Source of the DNA: an uncultured Candidatus Melainabacteria bacterium
Lineage (GTDB): Bacteria; Cyanobacteriota; Vampirovibrionia; Gastranaerophilales; Gastranaerophilaceae
Direction of reading: 5' to 3'
Length of the DNA: 5,286 nucleotides
NCBI GenBank assembly: GCA_934754735.1
Contig: CAKVJE010000099.1
Location: 1 to 5,286 of the forward strand
Under the pieces are notes generated by a model. That model made no database searches, was not told where the DNA came from, and saw only the letters and a list, made by a program, of their open reading frames with translations. Positions 1 through 4,774 of this stretch are shown piece by piece. Both the position numbers and the translations under genes were made by a program. Each line of letters starts with the position of its first letter. Positions within the stretch are counted from its first letter, which is position 1.

Positions 1-69
1 GTCGTAAAGACCTGCAGAGGCGAAAATACTTGGAGGGCCACTTCCTGGGAAGATAGCACGTTGCCAACA
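1..69 (+). rRNA. rrf: 5S ribosomal RNA, 3' part (cut by the window start)
   Basis: This is the 3' part of a 5S rRNA; the 5' part lies outside the window. The tail has the conserved 5S order: a GGCGAAAATACTTGG block, then helix IV and loop E sequence (CTGGGAAGATAGC), then GTTGCCA, which would close helix I with the missing 5' end. The GGGAAGATAGC style resembles cyanobacterial and related 5S genes. A strong terminator starts 12 nt later, as expected at the end of a 16S-23S-5S operon. The exact 3' end is uncertain by a few bases because the pairing 5' strand is not visible. Confidence 0.88.
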
Positions 70-80
70 TCTATTTTAAG

Positions 81-122
81 AAAAAGAGATAAATTGATGG
101 ATTTCAGTTTATCTCTTTTTTT
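81..122 (+). terminator. rRNA operon rho-independent terminator
   Basis: The left arm 81-97 pairs with the right arm 104-120 over 17 positions with a single T-G pair, around a 6-nt loop (98-103). Seven T residues follow at 116-122. It sits just after the 5S tail and very probably ends the rRNA operon transcript. Confidence 0.9.
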
Positions 123-133
123 GTCATGTTTTT

Positions 134-156
134 GTTGGGCTGAAAGCCCAACCTAC
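134..156 (-). repeat. REP-like palindrome with adjoining GTAG
   Basis: GTTGGGCT (134-141) and AGCCCAAC (145-152) form a perfect 8-bp stem with a 3-nt loop, much more GC-rich than its surroundings. Read on the minus strand, GTAG (complement of 153-156) directly abuts the foot of the stem. A GTAG tetranucleotide at the foot of a GC-rich hairpin is the known architecture of REP elements mobilised by RAYT (TnpA-REP, Y1 HUH transposases). No T-tract follows within the element, so it is not a typical terminator. No RAYT gene lies in this window. Only one copy is visible, so its repeated nature is inferred. Confidence 0.6.
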
Positions 157-212
157 GGCTAAAACTTCAATATTTTATTGTTGTGCTTGCTTCTTGAACT
201 CACCCCATCTTT

Positions 213-240
213 TTTGTAACGAAATGTTATTAAATGTTAA
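213..240 (-). promoter_or_regulatory. Three-unit HLR1-like direct repeat (possible RpaB-type site)
   Basis: On the minus strand three 8-nt units follow one another with 2-nt spacers, an exact 10-bp period: TTAACATT (240-233), ATAACATT (230-223) and GTTACAAA (220-213). The cyanobacterial HLR1 box bound by the response regulator RpaB is two (G/T)TTACA(T/A)(T/A) units separated by 2 nt. The third unit fits perfectly and the other two differ at one and two positions. The array lies upstream of the gene at 403. Binding by an RpaB-like protein is inferred. Confidence 0.45.
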
Positions 241-256
241 GCAAAAAATAAAATTC

Positions 257-285
257 TTTACAAATCTGTCTAACTCTGTCATAGT
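257..285 (+). promoter_or_regulatory. Possible sigma70-type promoter for the 403 gene
   Basis: TTTACA (257-262, one mismatch to TTGACA) is followed after 17 nt by CATAGT (280-285, two mismatches to TATAAT). Transcription would start near 292 and leave a leader of about 110 nt. Between this site and the start codon at 403 I found no better promoter and no riboswitch-like structure. The call is tentative in such AT-rich DNA. Confidence 0.35.
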
Positions 286-389
286 GTGTGATTGAATGGA
301 ACGGATGGATATTATTTTGTTTTGAGTTAGCAATTAAAATTTTTCTGATGACTTAATACACATGTAAGGTTTGATGAATAAAAGTTATG

Positions 390-395
390 AAAGGA
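390..395 (+). promoter_or_regulatory. Ribosome binding site of the 403 gene
   Basis: AAAGGA lies 7 nt before the ATG at 403 and supports that start. Confidence 0.7.
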
Positions 396-402
396 TTTAA
401 TT

Positions 403-1122
403 ATGATTACTAAACCTATTTCTATAGTAACAGAACGTTTAATTCCTGTTGGCAAAACAAGTGTACGAGAGTTTTATCCGGAAAAGGTAGCAAAAGAGAT
501 AGCTAAATTTAAAGCTGATATAAAAAAAGCAGAAAATGATAAAACAGGAATGTGTAATAAAAAAACGCTTGAGGTTCTTAAAGAAAAATTAGCTAATTTA
601 TTAGAAAATGCAGAGAAGACTGTAACAATGATAACTAAATATACAGATTCAAAAGGTGCAAAATATGAAGAAATACTTACAAAAGATTCTTATTTAGGAC
701 CTGGAGCTCCAGTTCGAAAGCTTGTGAAAGTTGAAGAAGAATATATGAAAGATGGAAGAAAGATTGTTACAAGAACTACTCATGATAAAAGTGATTCTGT
801 ATTGTGGGGTGAAGGTCACCAAGATGGTGTAATTACAAAAGTTGAAGAATTTTATACAAAGGAAGGTGTTAAAGTCGGCAGAAGAACAACAACTCAAGAA
901 GCTTCAGGGTATGGTGGAAAAGGGATTGAAAAAGAGGTGTCAAAAGATGGATGTGAATTATCAACATATAATACAGCTAAAACCGTTACTCATTTTACTG
1001 AAGATGGTAAAAGGGTTTCAAGGACAAGTGTAGAACCAGGAGATATTCTTGGAACAACAGTTTTGTGTAATGAAAGAGGTATTCCACAAATAAAGCCAGA
1101 AGCGTTTAAAGCTGGTTGGTAG
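403..1122 (+). CDS. Protein of unknown function with four degenerate internal repeats
   Basis: I do not recognise this 239-residue protein. It has no signal peptide or membrane segment and is probably cytoplasmic. Residues about 25-72 are Lys/Glu-rich and likely helical. The remainder carries four degenerate units with an aromatic-x-(K/E)-(D/E)-G-x-(K/R) core: YTDSKGAK at 80, YMKDGRK at 114, YTKEGVK at 151 and FTEDGKR at 198. Units two and three continue into RTT and are preceded by KVEE, and Gly-rich linkers separate the units. Such short beta-hairpin-like repeats recall MORN or YD-type repeats in general layout, but I cannot assign a family. The AAAGGA ribosome binding site supports the start. 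The gene stands alone, with HLR1-like repeats upstream and a terminator downstream, so it is probably monocistronic and separately regulated. Confidence 0.8.
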   Translation: MITKPISIVTERLIPVGKTSVREFYPEKVAKEIAKFKADIKKAENDKTGMCNKKTLEVLKEKLANLLENAEKTVTMITKYTDSKGAKYEEILTKDSYLGPGAPVRKLVKVEEEYMKDGRKIVTRTTHDKSDSVLWGEGHQDGVITKVEEFYTKEGVKVGRRTTTQEASGYGGKGIEKEVSKDGCELSTYNTAKTVTHFTEDGKRVSRTSVEPGDILGTTVLCNERGIPQIKPEAFKAGW

Positions 1123-1167
1123 AGCAATGCGGCTTGGGTTTTTAGCCTAACAAAAACTAAAAAGTAT

Positions 1168-1205
1168 AAAAGTGCATGGTTTAATTATAAATAGTGCACT
1201 TTTTT
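1168..1205 (+). terminator. Terminator after the 403 gene
   Basis: AAAAGTGCA (1168-1176) pairs perfectly with TGCACTTTT (1195-1203) over 9 bp. The loop is long (18 nt) and AT-rich, and a T-run occupies 1200-1205. It lies 45 nt after the stop codon. Confidence 0.75.
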
Positions 1206-1234
1206 ATTAATTACTTTAAGTTATTTTAAATTTC

Positions 1235-1257
1235 AGAGCTGATTAGGCTCTTTTTTT
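1235..1257 (+). terminator. Second short terminator before the umuC unit
   Basis: AGAGCT (1235-1240) pairs with GGCTCT (1246-1251), including one T-G pair, around the loop GATTA. Seven T residues follow at 1251-1257. It backs up the terminator at 1168 and its T-tract runs directly into the -10-like TATAAT at 1257. Confidence 0.65.
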
Positions 1258-1262
1258 ATAAT
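1257..1262 (+). promoter_or_regulatory. -10 element (TATAAT) of the umuC unit
   Basis: A perfect TATAAT follows the terminator T-tract. No convincing -35 lies 16-18 nt upstream, where the terminator hairpin sits. Transcription would start near 1269, about 10 nt before the ATG at 1279, giving an almost leaderless mRNA. A 7-bp AT inverted repeat (1258-1264 and 1274-1280) brackets the predicted start and could be an operator, but may be chance. Confidence 0.4.
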
Positions 1263-1278
1263 ATGTTAAAATTATATT

Positions 1279-1503
1279 ATGTTGGATGTCAAAACCGGAG
1301 AACAAATCGAAGCTCTTTATAAAATGGTTCAAATAAAGGGTGGACAGAGGATTGAAAAATTCAAGACGACAGATATTGAGCGTGCTTTGAAATTTCATAA
1401 ATGGTATATAGCGAAATATAAGCAAGGTTTGCTTATGGAAATTTTGCCGCAAAAAAAGAACTACAATTGGAAAGAAAAAACCGTAACTTATACATTCGAA
1501 TAA
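1279..1503 (+). CDS. Small protein of unknown function, first gene of the umuC unit
   Basis: I do not recognise this 74-residue basic protein. It is rich in Lys and aromatic residues (FHKWYIAKYK at 39-48, then NYNW near 61-64), has no signal peptide or membrane segment, and ends in a short Thr/Tyr/Phe-rich, probably beta-strand tail. The stop codon is 3 nt before the umuC start, so the two are almost certainly co-transcribed and probably translationally coupled. The position is the one umuD takes in classical pol V operons, but it is not UmuD: it is about half the length and shows no S24-peptidase Ser/Lys region. No Shine-Dalgarno sequence precedes the ATG. An internal Met16 is possible as a start but also lacks one. 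It could be an accessory or regulator of the polymerase, which is inference from position only. Confidence 0.65.
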   Translation: MLDVKTGEQIEALYKMVQIKGGQRIEKFKTTDIERALKFHKWYIAKYKQGLLMEILPQKKNYNWKEKTVTYTFE

Positions 1504-1506
1504 ATT

Positions 1507-2727
1507 ATGACAACTCAAAAATATATAGCATTAATAGATTGTGATAGTTTTTTTGTTTCGTGCGAAAGAAAACTTAATCCGGAATTAAAAGGTATACCGG
1601 TTTCTGTTGTGTCCGGCGAACGCGGATGTGTAATTGCTCGCTCTAGAGAAGCCAAAGCGCTCGGAATTCCTATGGGCATTCCACTTTTTCAGGCAGTCGA
1701 AAAATATCCTGAGTGTATTTATATATCAGCAAATCATTATGCTTACACGAAAATTTCTGCGATGGTAATGCAAATTTTAAAAGAATATAGTCCTAATGTG
1801 CAGGTTTATTCTATAGATGAGGCTTTTGTGGATTTTACAGGACTAACAAAATTGTATAAGAAAAACTACTTCAAACTTGCTTATGAAATTCAACAAAGAA
1901 TTCTAAAAGAAGTTGATATTCCGGTATCAATTGGAGTCGGCAAAACAAAGACTATTGCAAAATTGGCGTCTGATAAATCTAAAAATACGAGCACACATAT
2001 TTCTCTTGTCGGCAAATCTAAGTTAAGAGACGTTTTGCGTTATACTGATATTCAAGAAGTTTGGGGTATTGGACGAAAACTCGGTGTTAAACTTCGTGGA
2101 TTAGGAGTAAGAACAGCTTATGATTATGTTTTACGAGATGATAGTTGGATAAAAACCCGATTTGGCAAAAATGGACTTGCAATAAAATCTGAACTTTTGG
2201 GAATTATGGTTTCGCCTATATCAAATGAAATAGAGCTTCCAAAATCAATTTCTGATACAAAATCTTTTTTAGAGTTTACATCAGATTTACAATTTTTAAA
2301 AAATGAACTTTCTATTCATATACATGATGTTTGTACAAGACTTCGAAAAATTAATTGCAAGGCTTCCACCATCGGTGTTATTTTAAAAACAAAAGATTTT
2401 AGAACTCTTTATTCTAAAGTCCAAGTTGCTGTTCCTATTAATTTTGAATTTGAAATTTCAAAGTACGCATTTCCTGTTTTAGAAAAAATGTTTTCTTCGG
2501 ACACTTTATACAGAAGTGTTGGAATTGTATTAGAGGATTTTAATCTTTGTTCGCAAGAGCAACTGATACTTTTTGATACTGATACTAAACGTGAACAAAA
2601 AGAAAAATTAGGTAAAAGCTTGGATAAATTAGAACAAAAATTTGGACGTAATATTGTAAGAACAGGTTTTACTAATAAAGATGTTCCATTTTCTCAAGGA
2701 TTTTTAACAGCTCCAAAGGATATATAG
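1507..2727 (+). CDS. umuC: Y-family translesion DNA polymerase, UmuC type
   Basis: UmuC-type polymerases copy damaged templates with low fidelity at stalled forks. The 406 residues match full UmuC length. The palm carries catalytic Asp11 (in DCDSFF) and Asp104-Glu105 (in YSIDEAF). Phe16 sits at the steric-gate position that excludes ribonucleotides. The stretch GCVIARSREAKALGIPMG at 40-57 is typical of UmuC rather than DinB. A helix-hairpin-helix thumb (EVWGIGRKLG from 184) and little-finger domain follow. QLILF at 352-356 matches the beta-clamp-binding consensus QLxLF, and the C-terminal segment from about 368 (LGKSLDKLEQKFGRNIVRTG) matches the UmuC tail domain. The start lacks a clear ribosome binding site and is 3 nt after the preceding small gene, consistent with coupling. 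No LexA box of the E. coli or Bacillus type was found upstream, so SOS control is not shown. No umuD is adjacent. Confidence 0.9.
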   Translation: MTTQKYIALIDCDSFFVSCERKLNPELKGIPVSVVSGERGCVIARSREAKALGIPMGIPLFQAVEKYPECIYISANHYAYTKISAMVMQILKEYSPNVQVYSIDEAFVDFTGLTKLYKKNYFKLAYEIQQRILKEVDIPVSIGVGKTKTIAKLASDKSKNTSTHISLVGKSKLRDVLRYTDIQEVWGIGRKLGVKLRGLGVRTAYDYVLRDDSWIKTRFGKNGLAIKSELLGIMVSPISNEIELPKSISDTKSFLEFTSDLQFLKNELSIHIHDVCTRLRKINCKASTIGVILKTKDFRTLYSKVQVAVPINFEFEISKYAFPVLEKMFSSDTLYRSVGIVLEDFNLCSQEQLILFDTDTKREQKEKLGKSLDKLEQKFGRNIVRTGFTNKDVPFSQGFLTAPKDI

Positions 2728-2737
2728 CTATATTAAT

Positions 2738-2767
2738 TTAAGATAGAGTCTTTATTTATTTTATAAT
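2738..2767 (+). promoter_or_regulatory. Promoter of pflA
   Basis: A perfect TATAAT -10 (2762-2767) is preceded, after 18 nt, by a weak -35 (TTTAAG, 2738-2743, three matches). Transcription would start near 2774, leaving a leader just long enough for the ribosome binding site at 2781. The -10 is convincing; the -35 is not. Confidence 0.5.
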
Positions 2768-2780
2768 AGAATAGTAAAAA

Positions 2781-2785
2781 AGAGG
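2781..2785 (+). promoter_or_regulatory. Ribosome binding site of pflA
   Basis: AGAGG lies 7 nt before the ATG at 2793. It is the best-spaced Shine-Dalgarno sequence there and fixes the start. Confidence 0.7.
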
Positions 2786-2792
2786 TAAGGTT

Positions 2793-3545
2793 ATGTCAAA
2801 ACAAATATATGGAAATATACATTCAGTTGAAAGTTGTGGAACCGTTGATGGCCCTGGAATTCGTTTTGTTGTTTTTACTCAAGGCTGTCCTATGAGGTGT
2901 CAGTATTGTCATAATCCTGATACTTGGGACTTTAAAGAAAATAATAAAATGAGCGTAGAAGAAATTGTTAAACAGTATGAAGGTGTTAAAGAGTTCTGTG
3001 CAGGAGGTTTAACTGTAACCGGAGGTGAACCTATGGCACAAATGGAATTTGTGACAGAATTGTTTAAACAGCTTAAAATAAAAGGCGTGCATACTGCTCT
3101 TGATACCTCAGGTGTTTTATTCAATAAGGATAATACGGCAAAAGTCGATGAACTAATGAAATATACAAGTTTAGTACTTTTGGATATTAAACATATTGAT
3201 GATGAAGAACATAAGAAATTGACTCAGCATTCAAATAAAAATATTTTGGATTTCGCTCGTTATTTGTCAGATATAAAGAAGCCTATTTGGGTTCGCCATG
3301 TTGTTGTTCCTGAAATTACATACAAGGAAGAATATTTGACCAGATTAGGTGAATTTTTGGCTACTTTGCATAATATTGCGGCCTTGGATGTATTGCCTTA
3401 TCACGATATGGCAGTACCAAAATATGAAAATTTAGGTATCGAATATCCTTTAAAAGGCATTCCTCCTCTTTCACATGATGACGCAATTAATGCAAGAAAT
3501 ATTATAATGAAAGCTTACAAAAGAGTTAAAGCTGAAAATAAATAG
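2793..3545 (+). CDS. pflA: Pyruvate formate-lyase activating enzyme (radical SAM)
   Basis: PflA uses a [4Fe-4S] cluster and S-adenosylmethionine to make the glycyl radical on pyruvate formate-lyase, which then splits pyruvate with CoA into acetyl-CoA and formate under anaerobic conditions. The 250 residues match E. coli PflA (246) along the whole length. The N-terminal block SCGTVDGPGIRF starts at 14, the radical-SAM cluster motif CxxxCxxC is at Cys32, Cys36 and Cys39 (followed by HNPDTWD), and the SAM-binding GGEP is at 77-80. LLDIKHIDDEEH near 129-140 and LPYHDM near 201-206 are also conserved in the family. There is no extra ferredoxin-like cluster insert, so it is the short PflA type rather than a glycerol-dehydratase-type activase. 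It has its own promoter and ribosome binding site. The partner pflB is not adjacent in this window. Confidence 0.95.
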   Translation: MSKQIYGNIHSVESCGTVDGPGIRFVVFTQGCPMRCQYCHNPDTWDFKENNKMSVEEIVKQYEGVKEFCAGGLTVTGGEPMAQMEFVTELFKQLKIKGVHTALDTSGVLFNKDNTAKVDELMKYTSLVLLDIKHIDDEEHKKLTQHSNKNILDFARYLSDIKKPIWVRHVVVPEITYKEEYLTRLGEFLATLHNIAALDVLPYHDMAVPKYENLGIEYPLKGIPPLSHDDAINARNIIMKAYKRVKAENK

Positions 3546-3575
3546 CTTCAAATCTTCAAAATTACCGCTAATAAA

Positions 3576-3593
3576 TATGTAAACTTTTGTAAC
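3576..3593 (-). promoter_or_regulatory. Perfect HLR1-type direct repeat (candidate RpaB-like site)
   Basis: On the minus strand the sequence is GTTACAAA-AG-TTTACATA. It fits the cyanobacterial HLR1 consensus, (G/T)TTACA(T/A)(T/A) repeated after 2 nt, at every specified position. It ends 6 nt before the -35 of the promoter at 3600-3628, roughly -59 to -42 from the predicted start, a typical position for an OmpR-family activator. The consensus match is seen directly; binding by an RpaB homologue is inference. Confidence 0.55.
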
Positions 3594-3603
3594 AAACTTT
3601 TGT
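3581..3603 (+). repeat. Direct repeat AAACTTTTGT, two copies 13 bp apart
   Basis: AAACTTTTGT occurs at 3581-3590 and again at 3594-3603 with AAC between. The first copy overlaps the HLR1-like box and the second overlaps the -35. A third copy lies inverted downstream of the next gene, at 4731-4740. The second copy also forms part of a 14-bp palindrome (AACAAACTTTTGTT, 3591-3604). Confidence 0.6.
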
Positions 3604-3628
3604 TTATGTGAAATCAGCCTTTTATAAA
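3600..3628 (+). promoter_or_regulatory. Promoter of the 3672 gene
   Basis: TTGTTT (3600-3605, three matches to TTGACA) and TATAAA (3623-3628, five matches to TATAAT) are separated by the ideal 17 nt. The start of transcription would be near 3635, with a leader of about 37 nt. The weak -35 next to an upstream direct repeat suits an activator-dependent promoter. Confidence 0.5.
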
Positions 3629-3671
3629 TGACTTTTATATATATGTAAGATATGTAAAATGAGAGTATAAG

Positions 3672-4688
3672 ATGGCTGGTTTTTTAAATTTACATAATAG
3701 TGAATTTGCCGCAAAGGGTGTCGCTGAATACAATGCCCAAAATGGTAATGGTGGACATACTTTTTTAGGTTATACGTTAGCTACTAATTTACCTTCAATT
3801 TTCATGAGTCTTACAAGTAAAATCGCAGAAAAATCAGACGGTAAAGGCGGAGCTGGTAAGTCAGATGATGAAATACGAAAAGAACAGTCTAAAAAACTTA
3901 ACAATTATCTAAAAGCTATTGGCGCAACAGATGAAAACGATATCAATGAAGCTGTTTCTAGAGCGCAAGATGCACGTGATACAAAAGTAAATGCAGCTCA
4001 AGCAGAAGTTGATGCTTTCGTTAACGAAACTGATAAATATTCAATTGAAATCGCAAATCTAAAAATGCAGTTGGTTTCTGGTACAGAACTAACCGATGAG
4101 CAGAATAAAAATAATGCAAAAATTAATTCAAAAATTGAAAAATTAGAAGAAAAGAAAAAAGATGCTTTACAAAAAGCTAAATCAAAATTAATAGAAATTA
4201 CAAAAACTGAAAATGAAAAGTTGGACGCAATTTGTGAAAAAGCAAGTCAAGCTTTAGCTGTACTTGATTCTTTAGAAAATTTTAATGCATTAGAAGGAGA
4301 AGATGTAAAAGTTGAAGAAACAACAGAAGCTTTAAATGAATTTGCTACGCACAGAAATATCTTAAATAGCAAAACAGAAACATTAGAAATAAAACAATAT
4401 GCGGCAAGACGCATTCAACAATTAGCAGAAGCAAATCCTAATAATAAAACGCTACAAAATGCTTATACAATGATAACAACTCAAGTTAATGATATTTTAA
4501 ATGGTAACAACTATGATAAATACAAAACAATGGATACTAAAGGTAAAGTAGAAATTTTAGATGGAACAAGAAGAATCTGTCCAGATTACTATACAGATGA
4601 AGCTATTGCAGCTTCTCAACAAGCCTATAGACATTCTAATAATCTAAATGATCCAATGAATAAATTAAACCTAAAATTTGGAATATAA
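3672..4688 (+). CDS. Coiled-coil protein of unknown function
   Basis: I do not recognise this 338-residue protein. It has no signal peptide and no clear membrane segment. The N-terminal 55 residues are Gly/Asn-containing and mildly hydrophobic (FLGYTLATNLPSIFMSLTSK at 31-50). A low-complexity linker, KSDGKGGAGKSDD (54-66), leads into a long, charged, Ala/Lys/Glu-rich helical region, about 68-255. Within it, 92-200 looks strongly coiled-coil, for example INSKIEKLEEKKKDALQKAK at 151-170. The C-terminal part (about 256-338) is Asn/Tyr-rich and ends without a recognisable anchor. Only two cysteines are visible (188, 303). It resembles structural or scaffold proteins in composition, but no family can be named. 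The ribosome binding site is weak (GAGAG, 3661-3665). The gene appears to stand alone under the promoter at 3600 with HLR1-like repeats upstream and a terminator at 4743. Confidence 0.82.
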   Translation: MAGFLNLHNSEFAAKGVAEYNAQNGNGGHTFLGYTLATNLPSIFMSLTSKIAEKSDGKGGAGKSDDEIRKEQSKKLNNYLKAIGATDENDINEAVSRAQDARDTKVNAAQAEVDAFVNETDKYSIEIANLKMQLVSGTELTDEQNKNNAKINSKIEKLEEKKKDALQKAKSKLIEITKTENEKLDAICEKASQALAVLDSLENFNALEGEDVKVEETTEALNEFATHRNILNSKTETLEIKQYAARRIQQLAEANPNNKTLQNAYTMITTQVNDILNGNNYDKYKTMDTKGKVEILDGTRRICPDYYTDEAIAASQQAYRHSNNLNDPMNKLNLKFGI

Positions 4689-4713
4689 TTTTACCCCTAT
4701 AAATTTACCCATC

Positions 4714-4743
4714 TTACAATCTTACATCTTACAAAAGTTTACA
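4714..4743 (+). repeat. Cluster of four TTACA repeats, with an inverted copy of the upstream 15-mer
   Basis: TTACA occurs at 4714, 4722, 4729 and 4739. The last two are 10 bp apart, the HLR1 period, but the flanking positions fit only partly. TTACAAAAGTTTACA (4729-4743) is the exact reverse complement of 3578-3592, so the 3672 gene is bracketed by 15-bp inverted copies. Two TTTACCC copies (4690-4696, 4704-4710) lie just before. The cluster sits between the stop codon and the terminator hairpin, so it may act on the cyclo-ligase gene or be a relic. Its function is unknown. Confidence 0.5.
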
Positions 4744-4767
4744 GCTCGCATTTGCGGGCTTTTTTTT
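4743..4767 (+). terminator. Terminator after the 3672 gene
   Basis: AGCTCGCA (4743-4750) pairs with TGCGGGCT (4753-4760) with one T-G pair around a tight loop, and eight T residues follow at 4760-4767. It ends only 7 nt before the next ATG, so it probably separates the 3672 gene from the cyclo-ligase gene or limits read-through into it. Confidence 0.8.
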
Positions 4768-4774
4768 GTAATAT

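Noticed and set aside
286..402. Riboswitch or small RNA in the long leader of the 403 gene
   Set aside because: No stable stems or known aptamer motifs were found by eye, and the leader length itself depends on an uncertain promoter.
694..897. Minus-strand open frame of 67 codons inside the 403 gene
   Set aside because: It lies wholly within a supported gene, has a Phe/Cys/Ser-rich composition typical of the complement of a Lys/Glu-rich gene, and no ribosome binding site.
842..1033. Plus-strand open frame of 63 codons in another frame of the 403 gene
   Set aside because: It is a shadow frame of the repeat-rich coding region, with no independent start signal.
1243..1518. Minus-strand open frame of 91 codons opposite the 74-residue gene
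   Set aside because: The opposite strand has a promoter-like start and tight spacing to umuC; the minus frame runs through the terminator and promoter and has a composition typical of an antisense shadow.
2722..2733. 12-bp palindrome ATATAGCTATAT over the umuC stop codon
   Set aside because: It is short, made almost only of A and T, has no T-tract making it a terminator, and is 29 nt before the pflA -10. It is probably chance.
2909..3124. Minus-strand open frame of 71 codons inside pflA
   Set aside because: It is antisense to well-conserved radical-SAM coding sequence, with no supporting signals.
3579..3592. NtcA-like GTA-N8-TAA (consensus GTA-N8-TAC)
   Set aside because: It misses the last base of a short consensus, and the same bases are better explained by the perfect HLR1-type direct repeat.
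3578..4743. Possible transposon with 15-bp terminal inverted repeats
   Set aside because: The enclosed gene has no transposase features, no target-site duplication is visible next to the repeats, and the repeats coincide with promoter and terminator regions.
4711..4743. CRISPR-like or other short repeat array
   Set aside because: The repeats are only 5-8 bp with 2-5 bp between them and no spacers of constant length.
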